Below, piece after piece: positions 27,609 through 36,229 of a stretch of 64,000 nt of DNA. How positions within the stretch are numbered: the first letter of the stretch is position 1; every line of letters starts with the position of its first letter. The stretch is from Mycolicibacterium sp. TUM20985 (GTDB lineage Bacteria > Actinomycetota > Actinomycetes > Mycobacteriales > Mycobacteriaceae), in assembly GCF_030295745.1 (NCBI RefSeq), contig NZ_AP027291.1, forward strand, positions 1,426,001-1,490,000, in the 5' to 3' direction. A program made the position numbers and the translations under genes. The notes below the pieces were generated by a model. The model was not told the origin of the DNA. It did not search any database and saw only the letters and a list, made by a program, of their open reading frames with translations.

Positions 27609-28184
27609 ATGGGAAGACCCGGCCACCGCCCCAGCGGTCGCCACGCGAAGGCGCTGGCCGTGCTGGCCGCTGCGGTGATTCCGCTCGTCGCGGCGTGCTC
27701 CGGTGGCTCGGATCAGCCGGCGGGCCCCGGCGGGGACTCCTCGCCTGCACCGGCGGCCGACGCCAAGCACGGGCCGATGATCCCCGAGTGCGGCGGGATC
27801 TCCGACGAGACGATTGCCGGGCTCACCAAGATCAACGGTCTGGTGAATACCGCCAAGACGTCGGTCGGATGTCAGTGGCTCCTGGGCGGAGGCATCCTGG
27901 GGCCGCACTTTTCCTTCAACTGGTACCGGGGCAGCCCCATCGGCCGGGAACGCAAGACCGAGGAGTTGTCGCGCACCAGCGTGGAGGACATCAACATCGA
28001 AGGTCACGACGGTTTCATCGCCCTCAACAGCGACGCGCAGCTGGGTACGTCGCTCTGCGAGATCGGCATTCAGTTCGACGACGACTTCATCGAGTGGTCG
28101 GTGAACTTCACCGAGAAGCCGTTCCCCGATGCGTGTGACGTCGCCAAGGAACTTACCCGCCAGTCGATCGTGAACTCCAAGTGA
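27609..28184 (+). CDS. lprB: DUF3558-type lipoprotein LprB
   Basis: 191 residues. A basic N-terminus (MGRPGHRPSGRHAK) and hydrophobic core lead to lipobox LVAAC, so it is an exported, lipid-anchored protein. A Gly/Pro/Ala-rich linker and a DUF3558 domain follow (ECGGISDETIAGLT, then VGCQWLLGGG, FNWYRGSPIGRE, and a C-terminal Cys in FPDACDVAKEL) with paired Cys likely forming disulfides. The ATG at 27609 is used; GTG at 27606 and in-frame ATG-like codons further up are less suited to a signal peptide. The stop overlaps the lprC start (GTGA). Order matches Rv1274-Rv1275. Function unknown. Confidence 0.87.
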   Translation: MGRPGHRPSGRHAKALAVLAAAVIPLVAACSGGSDQPAGPGGDSSPAPAADAKHGPMIPECGGISDETIAGLTKINGLVNTAKTSVGCQWLLGGGILGPHFSFNWYRGSPIGRERKTEELSRTSVEDINIEGHDGFIALNSDAQLGTSLCEIGIQFDDDFIEWSVNFTEKPFPDACDVAKELTRQSIVNSK

Positions 28185-28741
28185 GCGCCCGTCGCCTCCG
28201 CCGGGTGACCGCGGCGCTGTTCGCAGTCCTCGCGACCGTCACGATGCTGGTCGGCTGCTCGCGCGACGTGTCGGGCCAGGCGGTCAAGGCGGGTAGCGGG
28301 GGCAACACTCCCCGCAACGACAACTCGGCGAAGACCTACCCGAACCTGTTGAAGGAATGCGACGTCCTGACGACCGACGTGCTCGCCAAGACCGTGGGCG
28401 CCGATCCTCTGGACATCCAGAGCACGTTCGTGGGTGCGCTGTGCCGGTGGCAGGCCCTCAATCCGACCGGGCTGATCGACATCACCCGGTTCTGGTTCGA
28501 GCAGGGCAGCCTCGACAACGAGCGCAACGTGGCCGACTTCCTGAAGTATCAGGTCGAGAGCCGCTCGGTCGCGGGCGTGCAGTCCATCGTGATGAAGCCC
28601 AACGACGCCAGCGGCGCGTGCGGGGTGGCCAGCGACGCGGCCGGCGTGGTGGGGTGGTGGGTGAACCCCCAGGTGCCCGGTGTCGACGCATGCGGGATGG
28701 CGATCAAGTTGATGGAGCTGACGCTCAACACCAACAACTAG
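28181..28741 (+). CDS. lprC: DUF3558-type lipoprotein LprC
   Basis: 186 residues, starting at a GTG that overlaps the lprB stop. Signal peptide RLRRVTAALFAVLATVTMLVGC ends in lipobox MLVGC. The mature part has the same DUF3558 layout as LprB: KECDVLTTDVLAKTVGADPL, a Cys in ALCRWQAL, FWFEQGSLDNERNV, and a late Cys pair (GACGV, DACGM). The two coupled lipoproteins probably act together at the cell surface, downstream of the divergent ABC exporter genes. No biochemical role is known. Confidence 0.87.
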   Translation: MSARRLRRVTAALFAVLATVTMLVGCSRDVSGQAVKAGSGGNTPRNDNSAKTYPNLLKECDVLTTDVLAKTVGADPLDIQSTFVGALCRWQALNPTGLIDITRFWFEQGSLDNERNVADFLKYQVESRSVAGVQSIVMKPNDASGACGVASDAAGVVGWWVNPQVPGVDACGMAIKLMELTLNTNN

Positions 28742-28770
28742 CGCCGACGAGCGCTCGCGCGAGGAGCAGA

Positions 28771-29280
28771 CTAGCGCGGCACGTGGAAGTCGACCAGGGT
28801 CGCGCCGCCGAGTCCAAGGCGGTGCCATGGCACCTCGGTCGTGAAGACGGCCATCGCCGACGTGGGGTACTTCGACGTCAGCTCCTCGACCGCGTCAGCG
28901 TCCGATTCGAGGCCGGCCAGGGCGAACGCCAGCGATGACATCGTGGGTTCGTGCCCGACGACCAGCAGCGTGCGGACATCGTCGGCGACGGCGTTGATGA
29001 GGCGGACCACGGTGCTGGGCTTGGTGTCGTACAGCTCGTCGGAGTAACGCGTGTCCGCCTCGATGCCGGTGCGCGCCAGGGTTTCCCGGGTCCGGGTGGC
29101 CGTCGAGCACAGCACTACGTCCACGGGAGCCACGTTCGCCCTGATCCAGTCACCCGCCAAAGCCGCCTCCCTGACGCCCCGCGGGGCCAGCGGCCGGTCG
29201 TGGTCGAACACCCCGTCGGGATAGTCGGACTTCGCGTGCCGGAGCAGGATCAAGGTGCGCTCGGAGCTCGTCATCGACAT
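28771..29280 (-). CDS. SixA-like phosphohistidine phosphatase (histidine phosphatase superfamily)
   Basis: 169 residues. The phosphohistidine-type motif LLRHAKSDYPDG (catalytic His at about 15) replaces the classic RHG, as in SixA-type enzymes; LAPRGVREAALAGDWI, CSTATRTRETLA and VGHEPTMSSLA complete the superfamily pattern with its second catalytic His. ATG at 29280 is chosen; ATG at 29274 and GTG at 29292 are alternatives. It converges on lprC across 29 bp that hold overlapping short GC palindromes but no clear terminator. Counterpart of Rv1276c by position. Confidence 0.87.
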   Translation of the reverse strand: MSMTSSERTLILLRHAKSDYPDGVFDHDRPLAPRGVREAALAGDWIRANVAPVDVVLCSTATRTRETLARTGIEADTRYSDELYDTKPSTVVRLINAVADDVRTLLVVGHEPTMSSLAFALAGLESDADAVEELTSKYPTSAMAVFTTEVPWHRLGLGGATLVDFHVPR

Positions 29281-29388
29281 CACGTTACCCACATGCCGAC
29301 CGAGGTCCGCTCACTTGTCGGAGTGCAGACCTACACTCGCCATGCCCGTCAAAACGACGGCCCACGACTAGAGAGCCGAGGAGTCACG

Positions 29389-30540
29389 ATGCGCTTCTTG
29401 CACACCGCCGACTGGCAGCTCGGCATGACGCGCCACTTCCTCAACGGCGAGGCGCAGCCGCGGTATTCGGCCGCGCGCCGCGACGCCGTCGCGGCGCTGG
29501 GTGCGCTCGCGGCCGAGACGGGCGCGGAATTCGTCGTCGTCGCCGGAGACGTCTTCGAGCACAACCAACTCGCACCGCGTGACGTCAGCCTGTCACTGGA
29601 GGCCATGCGCGCCATCGAGGTTCCGGTGTATCTGCTGCCGGGCAACCATGATCCGCTCGACGCCTCGTCGGTGTACACCAGCGCGTTGTTCACCGCCGAA
29701 CGGCCCGACAACGTGATCGTGCTCGACCGGGCGGGGGTGCACGAAGTGCGTCCGGGAGTCGAGATCGTCGCGGCGCCTTGGCGTTCCAAGAAGCCGACGA
29801 CCGATCTGCTTGGCGAGGTGCTCGAGGGCCTCACCGCGGACGGCGTCACCCGCATCGCCGTGGGTCACGGTGGCGTCGATCTCTTCGAACCGGACCGGGA
29901 CAAGCCGTCCCTGATCCGGCTCGCCACGGTCGAGGCCGCGGTCGCTCGCGGTGCCGTGCACTACGTCGCCCTAGGTGACAAGCATTCTCGGACCGAGGTC
30001 GGGTCGACCGGCAGAGTCTGGTACTCCGGCTCGCAGGAGGTCACCAACTACGACCACGTGGAGCCCGATCCCGGGCATGTCCTCGTGGTCGACGTCGACG
30101 AGGCGGACCCGCAGCGCGCGGTCCACGTGGCGGGCCGCCGGGTGGGGCGTTGGAGGTTCGTCACCCTGCGCCGGTCCGTCGACACGGCGAGGGATGTCGT
30201 GGATCTCGACATCAACCTCGACCAGTTGGCCGACAAGGAACGCACGGTCGTGCAAATCGGGCTGACCGGCACCCTGACGGTGACCGACAAGGCGGCGCTC
30301 GACGCGTGTCTGGACAAGTACGTCCGACTGTTCGCCGCGCTCGGCACCTGGGACAAGGAGACCGAGATCGCCGTCGTGCCCGCCGATGGTGAGTTCGACG
30401 ACCTGGGCATCGGCGGCTTCGCGGCCGCCGCGGTGGACGAACTGGTGGCCACCGCACGGGCGGATAGTTCGCAGGCCGACGACGCCCGGGCGGCGCTGGC
30501 GCTGCTGCTGCGGCTGACCGAGCGGGGGAGTGCCGCATGA
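29389..30540 (+). CDS. SbcD-like metallophosphoesterase/DNA nuclease subunit
   Basis: 383 residues starting at an ATG with GAGGAG seven bases upstream. Metallophosphoesterase motifs run in order: HTADWQLG, VAGDVFEHNQ, LLPGNHDPLD, AVGHGGVD and VALGDKHSRTEV. The last is a variant of the usual GHxH-type motif. This matches the Mre11/SbcD nuclease fold. Its stop overlaps the SbcC-like start (ATGA), as expected for an Mre11-Rad50 style pair. The frame is open upstream but that part is antisense to the phosphatase gene. Counterpart of Rv1277. Confidence 0.88.
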   Translation: MRFLHTADWQLGMTRHFLNGEAQPRYSAARRDAVAALGALAAETGAEFVVVAGDVFEHNQLAPRDVSLSLEAMRAIEVPVYLLPGNHDPLDASSVYTSALFTAERPDNVIVLDRAGVHEVRPGVEIVAAPWRSKKPTTDLLGEVLEGLTADGVTRIAVGHGGVDLFEPDRDKPSLIRLATVEAAVARGAVHYVALGDKHSRTEVGSTGRVWYSGSQEVTNYDHVEPDPGHVLVVDVDEADPQRAVHVAGRRVGRWRFVTLRRSVDTARDVVDLDINLDQLADKERTVVQIGLTGTLTVTDKAALDACLDKYVRLFAALGTWDKETEIAVVPADGEFDDLGIGGFAAAAVDELVATARADSSQADDARAALALLLRLTERGSAA

Positions 30541-33155
30541 AGCTGCACCGTCTGGCTCTGCGGAATTATCGCGGAATCGCCCACCGCGACATCGACTTTC
30601 CCGATCGCGGCGTCGTCGTCGTGTCCGGTGCCAACGAGATCGGCAAGTCGTCGATGATCGAGGCGCTTGATCTGCTCCTCGAGGCCAAGGACCGCTCGAC
30701 CAAGAAGGAGGTCAAGCAGGTCAAGCCCACGCACGTCGACGAGGGTGCCGAGATCACCGCCGTCATCTCTTCCGGCGCCTATAAATTCGAGTATTACAAG
30801 CGATTCCACAAGAAGCCGGAGACCCGGCTCGTGGTGATGACTCCCGCGCGTGAGCAACTCACGGGCGACGAGGCGCATGACCGTGTGCAGGCCATTCTCG
30901 CCGAGACCATGGACACCGAACTGTGGCAGGCGCAGCGGGTGTTGCAGTCGGCATCGACGCTCTCGGTCGAGCTCTCGGGGTGTGATGCGCTGGCGCGTGC
31001 GTTGGACGTGGCAGCCGGTCAGACGGTCACGTTGTCCGGTGCCGAGCCGCTGCTCATCGATCGGATCGACGCGGAGTTCCGGCAGTACTTCACGGCGACG
31101 GGGAGGCCGACGGGTCTCTGGGCGTCGGCCGTGGCGCGGTTGCGTGACGCCGAGCAGCAGGTCGCCCTGTGCAAGACCGCGGTCGAGGAGGTCGACGACG
31201 CGGTCGCGCGACACGCCGCGCTCACCGCGGAGCTCGCCCGGCTGGCGCAGAGCAGGACGACGGCGGCCGGACGCCTCGAGGTGGCCCGGGTCGCCGCCGA
31301 CGCCGTCAAACATCTCGACGAGCGCCTAGCTGCGGCGCGGGCCCTGGCCGAACCGGCCGAGATGGCGCAGGCCGCGTCCGACACCGCGCTGGGCGAGCGA
31401 CGCCGGCTCCGTGCCGAACTCGGGGAGCGAAGCGCCACCATCACCTCGCTGGAGTCGGCGGTGAAGGCAGCCGCGGAGGACGGGGTCGTCGCCGACGCCG
31501 CCGCCGTCACGGCCGCTGCGGCAGCGGAGACCGCGACGCTGGAGGCCGAGCAGTGCCGCGCCCGGGTCGACGCCGCCCGCGCCACGATGGAGCGGATCGG
31601 GCGTCGTCGTGAAGCCGAGAAGCTCCGGGCCACGCTCGGCAGGATCGACGCCGTGGAGCGCGAGCTCGTGGCCGTCGATGCCGAGTTGGCGCCGATCACC
31701 CTTTCTGACGGCGTGATGCGTGATGTCGAACTGGCCGCGCTGACTACCGAGCGGGCCGCCTTCCAGGCCGAATTGACGTCGGCACGAATCGAACTCGAGT
31801 CCGCCGTCGAGGTGGAGCTGGTGGTCGACGGTCGGCCGGTGCACGTGTCACCCGGGGTTGGCTGGTCGCAGAACGTCACGACCGCGGCCGCGGTCGAACT
31901 GCCTGGTGTGTTGACGTGGCGTGTGGTGCCAGGTGCCTCCGCGACCGATTCGCAGGACAAGCTCGAGCGGGCACGCCAGATGCTGGCCGCGTTGCTCGAC
32001 GAGGCCGGTGTCGACGACGTGGCGGCCGCCCGGACACTCGATGCCCGACGGCGCGACCTGATCGCTGCGGGGGAGCGGCTGCGGGCCACCCGCGACGCCG
32101 TCGTCGGAGGCGAGGCCGTACTCGAGCTGCGTTCCCGTCTGGCGGAACTCGAGACCGAGCTCGCCGCACAGTCCTGCGACGACCCCGGGGTAGAGGACGC
32201 GCGGGCCCAACTCGAGGCGGCGACCGAGGCGCTCCGGCGCGCGCGTGCCGAGCGCGATGCGTGCCGTTCCACCGCGAGCGCAGCCGCGTCGCACGCGATG
32301 AAGGTGTCGAGTATCGCCGCGGTGTTGGGGGCCAAGCTCGGGACCGCCCGCGAGGAGGTCGCCGCCGCCGCCGAACGGCTTGCCCGACAACGGGAATCGA
32401 AGACCGACGACCAACTGGTCATCCAGGCCGAGGCCGATGCCGAACGGGCCCGAGGGGTGCTCGCCCAGGTGCTCGCGATCGAGGCCGAGCTCGCCGCCGC
32501 CGGACCTGCGGCGGTGGCGGCCGAGTTCGAGGACGCCGCGCGTCGAGCCGTCGAACTCGGTGAACGGCACGGCGAGATCGCGGGCCAGCTGCGTGAAGTG
32601 ATGGCCCAGCTGCGGGTGTACGGGTCCGAGGGACGCAAGGGGCGACTCGATGCGGCGCAGACCGAGTGTGAGCACGCGGCGGCGGAGCACGACCGGATCG
32701 CGCGTCGGGCGGGGGCGGCCCGGCTACTGCACTCGGTGATGAACCGCCACCGCGACGAGTCGCGGCTGCGCTACGTCGAGCCGTTCCGTACCGAAGTGGA
32801 ACGCCTGGGCCGCATCGTGTTCGGCGCAGACTTCGAAGTCGAGATCGACGGCGATCTCCGCATGGTGGCCCGGACGCTGAACGGGTGCACCGTCCCCTTC
32901 GAGTCCCTCTCCGGCGGCGCCAAGGAGCAGCTGGGCATCGTGGCCCGGCTGGCGACCGCTGCGCTGGTCGCCAAGGAGGACGGTGTGCCGGTCGTGATCG
33001 ACGACGCGCTGGGCTTCAGCGATCCCGATCGGCTCGCCAAGATGGCCGAGGTGTTCGACGCGGTCGGCGGTGACGGTCAGGTCATCGTGCTGACGTGCAG
33101 CCCCGAGCGCTACGCCGGAATCGTGGACGCCCAGCACCTGCTCCTGGCGATCTAG
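30537..33155 (+). CDS. SbcC/Rad50-like SMC-type ATPase
   Basis: 872 residues. The N-terminal half-domain has Walker A VVSGANEIGKSSMIEAL; the C-terminal half has the ABC signature SLSGGAKEQLG and Walker B VPVVIDDALGFSD. Long Ala/Glu/Arg-rich coiled coils lie between. No C-x2-C zinc hook is present; instead the centre (about residues 420-480: VEVELVVDGRPVHVSPG, GVLTWRVVPGAS) looks like a small beta-rich globular insert. This is closer to YhaN-type ATPases than to true Rad50. With the coupled SbcD-like nuclease it probably processes DNA ends. Counterpart of Rv1278. It converges on the IS-broken gene. Confidence 0.88.
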   Translation: MKLHRLALRNYRGIAHRDIDFPDRGVVVVSGANEIGKSSMIEALDLLLEAKDRSTKKEVKQVKPTHVDEGAEITAVISSGAYKFEYYKRFHKKPETRLVVMTPAREQLTGDEAHDRVQAILAETMDTELWQAQRVLQSASTLSVELSGCDALARALDVAAGQTVTLSGAEPLLIDRIDAEFRQYFTATGRPTGLWASAVARLRDAEQQVALCKTAVEEVDDAVARHAALTAELARLAQSRTTAAGRLEVARVAADAVKHLDERLAAARALAEPAEMAQAASDTALGERRRLRAELGERSATITSLESAVKAAAEDGVVADAAAVTAAAAAETATLEAEQCRARVDAARATMERIGRRREAEKLRATLGRIDAVERELVAVDAELAPITLSDGVMRDVELAALTTERAAFQAELTSARIELESAVEVELVVDGRPVHVSPGVGWSQNVTTAAAVELPGVLTWRVVPGASATDSQDKLERARQMLAALLDEAGVDDVAAARTLDARRRDLIAAGERLRATRDAVVGGEAVLELRSRLAELETELAAQSCDDPGVEDARAQLEAATEALRRARAERDACRSTASAAASHAMKVSSIAAVLGAKLGTAREEVAAAAERLARQRESKTDDQLVIQAEADAERARGVLAQVLAIEAELAAAGPAAVAAEFEDAARRAVELGERHGEIAGQLREVMAQLRVYGSEGRKGRLDAAQTECEHAAAEHDRIARRAGAARLLHSVMNRHRDESRLRYVEPFRTEVERLGRIVFGADFEVEIDGDLRMVARTLNGCTVPFESLSGGAKEQLGIVARLATAALVAKEDGVPVVIDDALGFSDPDRLAKMAEVFDAVGGDGQVIVLTCSPERYAGIVDAQHLLLAI

Positions 33156-33300
33156 CCGGGATCAGCTGGCGACGGACACGGTGCGCTCCTGCGGTGCATC
33201 GAAGGTGGCGGCGGGCAACCCGAGATGGTCGCGCAACGTGTCACCGGTGTACTCGGTCCTGAACAGACCGCGGCGCTGCAGCTCCGGCACCACGGCGCGG

Positions 33301-34684
33301 GGGACTATCTCGTTAACGGTGTTTCCGGCGGTTTTCATCAGTAGGTTTCGGCTGCCGGGAATCGGTCGCCGAAGGTGATCGCGAACGCATTCAGCGCGGG
33401 TTTCCACCGCATCGTCCATCGTGCCCTGCCGACGCCGGTCGGGTCCAGGGATCGGGTGACGAGGTACAGGCATTTCAGGGCGGCCTGCTCGGAGGGGAAG
33501 TGCCCGCGGGCCTTGATTGCGCGGCGGTAGCGGGCGTTGAGTGACTCGATGGCATTCGTCGAGCAGATCACCTTCCGTATCTCCACGTCGTAGTCCAGGA
33601 ACGGGATGAACTCGTTCCAGGCGTTGTCCCAGAGTTTGATCACCGCTGGGTAGCGCTGTCCCCATTTCTCGGCCAGATCATCGAACGCCGAGCGGGCCGC
33701 AGTAGCATTGACCGCGGTGTAGATCGGCTTCACATCGCGTTTGATCTCATCCCAGTACTTGCGGGACGTGAGCCGAAAGGTGTTGCGTATCAAGTGAATG
33801 ATGCACGTTTGGACGATCGCTTGGGGCCACACGTTGCTCACCACTTCGGGCAGTCCCTTGAGGCCGTCGCAGACCACGAAGAAGGTGTCCTTGACGCCGC
33901 GGTTTCGTAGGTCGGTGAGCACGGCCATCCAGAACTTGGCGCCTTCACCGCCGGTGCCGGCCCACAGGCCGAGGATGTCGCGTTCCCCGCCCAGGGTGAC
34001 CCCGATGGCGGCGTAGAACGGTCGGTTGGCGACCTGGCCGTCGCGGACCTTCACCACGATCGCGTCGATGAAGATCGCGGCGTAGGTCTCATCCAGAGGC
34101 CGTACCGTCCATTCGTTCATCTCCTCGAGTACCTTGTCGGTGATTCGGCTGATCGTCTCCTTGGAGACCGAGGCACCGTAGATCTCGGCGAAGTGCGCCG
34201 AAATCTCGCCGGTGGTAAGCCCTTTGGCGTACAACGACAGCACGACCTCATCGACACCGGTGAGCCGGCGCTGCCGTTTCTTGACGATCTGCGGCTCGAA
34301 CGTCGCCGCCCGATCCCGCGGTACGTCGATCTCGACCGGGCCGGTGGTGTCGGTCAGGACAGTCTTGGACCGGGTGCCGTTGCGGATGTTGCTCGACCCC
34401 GCCTCGGGCGGGTCGTGTTTTTCATAACCGAGGTGCTCGGTCATCTCCTCGTTCAGCGCGGCCTCGATCACCGTCTTGGTCAGCTGTTTGAGCAGCCCAT
34501 CGGGTCCGGTCAGTGACAGGCCCTGTTCCTGGGCCAGCCGCACCAGCTCGACCGCGGCCTTCTGCTCAGCGGACTGCTCAGCCTTCTTCTTGGTCACGTC
34601 ATTCAGTGTCGTCATCGTGGCGACCTTTCTCGCCGAGCATCGCTCAGCGTGTCAGGCCGGAAACACCGTTAAATCCACAGTCCC
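33301..34684. mobile_element. Complete IS256-family insertion sequence, 1384 bp, with 8-bp target duplication
   Basis: Imperfect terminal inverted repeats of about 29 bp: both ends start GGGACT and share the inner 17 bp TTAACGGTGTTTCCGGC (33313-33329, and its complement at 34656-34672). The 8-bp CGGCGCGG flanks both ends (33293-33300 and 34685-34692), the target-duplication size known for IS256 elements. A single full-length transposase lies within on the minus strand. Intact ends, duplication and gene all suggest a recent, potentially active insertion. Confidence 0.93.
33338..34615 (-). CDS. IS256-family transposase
   Basis: 425 residues, full length for the family (Mutator-type). The catalytic triad is visible: D184 (FIDAIVVKV), D250 (VVCDGLKG) and E357 (STNAIESLN), with the C271/H274 pair (CIIHLIRN) that characterises IS256 proteins. 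GHFPSEQAALKCLYL near the end is also typical. The reading frame is intact, so the enzyme may be functional. It is the only gene in the element, starting about 70 bp inside the right terminal repeat. Confidence 0.96.
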   Translation of the reverse strand: MTTLNDVTKKKAEQSAEQKAAVELVRLAQEQGLSLTGPDGLLKQLTKTVIEAALNEEMTEHLGYEKHDPPEAGSSNIRNGTRSKTVLTDTTGPVEIDVPRDRAATFEPQIVKKRQRRLTGVDEVVLSLYAKGLTTGEISAHFAEIYGASVSKETISRITDKVLEEMNEWTVRPLDETYAAIFIDAIVVKVRDGQVANRPFYAAIGVTLGGERDILGLWAGTGGEGAKFWMAVLTDLRNRGVKDTFFVVCDGLKGLPEVVSNVWPQAIVQTCIIHLIRNTFRLTSRKYWDEIKRDVKPIYTAVNATAARSAFDDLAEKWGQRYPAVIKLWDNAWNEFIPFLDYDVEIRKVICSTNAIESLNARYRRAIKARGHFPSEQAALKCLYLVTRSLDPTGVGRARWTMRWKPALNAFAITFGDRFPAAETY

Positions 34685-34817
34685 CGGCGCGGCTCTTGAT
34701 GTCGTGGTGAACCCGGTATCACTGCCCGGGTGCCGCCACGCGGCGTGCGAGTGGGTGACCTGGGAGGCGATCTGGAAGCCACCGAGGTGGAGTTGACGCG
34801 TCATGGGTGTCCTTCTC

Positions 34818-34872
34818 CGCGATTTGTGCACCCGCGCCCGCGTTCACCGCGGGAGAGTGTGCACGAATCGCG
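34818..34872. terminator. Nested-hairpin intergenic element, copy 2
   Basis: Outer arms CGCGATTTGTGCAC (34818-34831) and GTGCACGAATCGCG (34859-34872) pair over 14 bp with one G-U; the interior has a perfect 6-bp stem CCCGCG / CGCGGG with loop TTCAC. It lies between the DszC-like stop and the pseudogene start, so it would terminate or attenuate transcription between two same-strand genes. The design matches copy 1 at 21580. Confidence 0.72.
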
Positions 34873-34884
34873 TGGGGGTGGGGG

Positions 34885-36108
34885 TTAGAAGTAGGCGTTG
34901 GCGGGGACGGGCGTGTCGTGCAACAGGTTCGCGCCGATCGCGACCGCCTTGTACGCGACCGGGTTGTGCAGGGTGATGGTGCGGATGTTGCGCCAGTGTC
35001 GGTCCAGACCCTTCTGCCGACTCGCTGCGCTGGCGCCGCCGAGCTCCAACAGCCGGGTCGCGGCCTCGGGGGCGATGGCATCGAGGTGGACCTTGACCTT
35101 GGCGACCTTCAGCTGGGCGTCCTGAGCCAGCTGCGCGTCGGGGTTGCCGTCGGCGGTCGTCGCGGCCGAGTTGGTCGCCGCCGCGATCGCCTCCGCGGCG
35201 TCGAGCACCGCCGCCTTCGCGACGTAGGCGGTGCTGGCCAGCTCGCCGAGCAGCCGTTGCAACAGCGGGTCGTCGGTGGGGCGCTCGGCGGGGGCGTGGC
35301 TGAAGCTGCGGTCGCGGGAGCGCAGCAGCGTCACGCCGTCGTCCACGACGGCCGCCAGGATGCCCGCGACGACCGCGTGGATGAACAACTGCAGTGACGC
35401 GTACTGGACCGTGGGCACGCCGGGGGCGTCGTACGGCGCGTCGGCGAGGATCTCGTCGGAGGTGACCGCGACGTTCTTGAACACCGTCGTGCCCGTGCCG
35501 GTGCGCCGCTGGCCGAAACCGTCCCAGTCGTCGATCAGCTTCACCCCGGTGCGATCGGCGGGCACGACGACGGTCGCCACGGAGTCATGATCGGTCGTGG
35601 CGGTGACGGTCAGATAATCGGAGAACAGCGTGCCGGTGCTGTAGAACTTCTCGCCATCGAGCCGGAAGCCGCCGGTCGGATCGGGCAGCAGGCGGGTGTT
35701 GAACACCAGGCTGCCGACCGCGTTGGCGCCCTTCTCTCTGAACGCGTTGCCGAAGAGCTTGCCGTCGGCGACCTTGCCCAGCCATTGCTGCGACGGGGAG
35801 TCCGCACTGGTGCGCAGCCGCTCCTCGGTGAACCAGAAGTGCGTCCGGAAAATGTGCGCCACAATGGGATCGGCTCGGGCCACGTCGATCACCGCGGAGA
35901 ACAATTGCGGGACAGTCAATCCCGAGCCGCCGAGTTCATGCGGTAGGCGCAGTGTGCCGAAACCGGCGCGTTTGAGTTCGGCGACCTGATCAAAGGGATT
36001 CTCGTCGTTCAGGTCTCGGTCCTTGGCGCCCGCCGCGATGCGGCTGAGCAACTCGTCCCACTGCGGGGAGCCCGGGAGTATGCGGATGTCGTTCTCGACG
36101 GTGGTCAT
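34885..36108 (-). CDS. DszC/SfnB-like acyl-CoA-dehydrogenase-fold flavin monooxygenase
   Basis: 407 residues of the acyl-CoA dehydrogenase superfamily but of the monooxygenase branch (dibenzothiophene monooxygenase DszC, SfnB). Visible segments: helical N-domain with AGFGTLRLPHELGGSGLTVPQLF and VARADPIVAHIFRTHFWFTEERL; the flavin-binding middle (FYSTGTLFSDYLTVTAT, DWDGFGQRRTGTGTTVFKNV); and a C-terminal helical bundle ending in LDRHWRNIRTITLHNPVAYK, characteristic of the DszC group. It would use reduced FMN from a separate reductase to oxidise a sulfur-containing substrate. The ATG at 36108 is preferred; an in-frame codon at 36144 is less likely. The following gene (the broken NtaA/DszA-like one) was probably its partner. 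Confidence 0.85.
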   Translation of the reverse strand: MTTVENDIRILPGSPQWDELLSRIAAGAKDRDLNDENPFDQVAELKRAGFGTLRLPHELGGSGLTVPQLFSAVIDVARADPIVAHIFRTHFWFTEERLRTSADSPSQQWLGKVADGKLFGNAFREKGANAVGSLVFNTRLLPDPTGGFRLDGEKFYSTGTLFSDYLTVTATTDHDSVATVVVPADRTGVKLIDDWDGFGQRRTGTGTTVFKNVAVTSDEILADAPYDAPGVPTVQYASLQLFIHAVVAGILAAVVDDGVTLLRSRDRSFSHAPAERPTDDPLLQRLLGELASTAYVAKAAVLDAAEAIAAATNSAATTADGNPDAQLAQDAQLKVAKVKVHLDAIAPEAATRLLELGGASAASRQKGLDRHWRNIRTITLHNPVAYKAVAIGANLLHDTPVPANAYF

Positions 36109-36180
36109 GGCCTCGTTTCTACGGCTCCTCGTCGATCGCGACACTGCTTTGGCTCATGCCGAACCTAAGAGTCCGGCAGA

Positions 36181-36204
36181 CGGAGCCGCCCCGGCGGCGA
36201 CATC
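36181..36204. repeat. 24-bp palindrome-containing repeat, intergenic copy
   Basis: Identical over 24 bp to 46102-46125. Its core GCCGCCCCGGCGGC forms a perfect 6-bp stem around CC. This copy sits between the divergent DszC-like and alpha/beta-hydrolase genes. Confidence 0.85.
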
Positions 36205-36229
36205 CGGCCTAGGGGCACAATGGTGGGTG

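Larger units (their letters stand above)
33162..34804 (-). pseudogene. NtaA/DszA-like flavin monooxygenase, broken by internal deletion and IS256 insertion
   Basis: Two ends of one LLM monooxygenase survive. The N-terminus, from the ATG at 34804 (AAGGA upstream), reads MTRQLHLGGFQIASQVTHSH then AAWRHPGSDTGFTT and ends near 34704. The C-terminus reads VVPELQRRGLFRTEYTG then DTLRDHLGL and stops at 33162; both match the ends of NtaA/SnaA/DszA-type enzymes (about 440 aa). Across the IS, the sequence joins GFTT directly to a C-terminal piece (DIKSRAVVPELQ) in another frame, so roughly 350 codons are missing independently of the insertion. The intact neighbour is a DszC-like monooxygenase, suggesting the pair once desulfurised an organosulfur compound. 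Confidence 0.82.

Noticed and set aside
28742..28770. Terminator between lprC and the SixA-like gene
   Set aside because: CGAGCGCTCG and CTCGCGCGAG overlap but form only weak, loop-less stems.
31019..32638. 539-codon Ser/Ala/Arg-rich minus-strand frame
   Set aside because: Antisense shadow of the SbcC-like coiled coil.
33313..34672. IS boundaries at the perfect 17-bp inverted repeat
   Set aside because: No target duplication there; extending outward to GGGACT gives a longer imperfect repeat and an exact 8-bp duplication.
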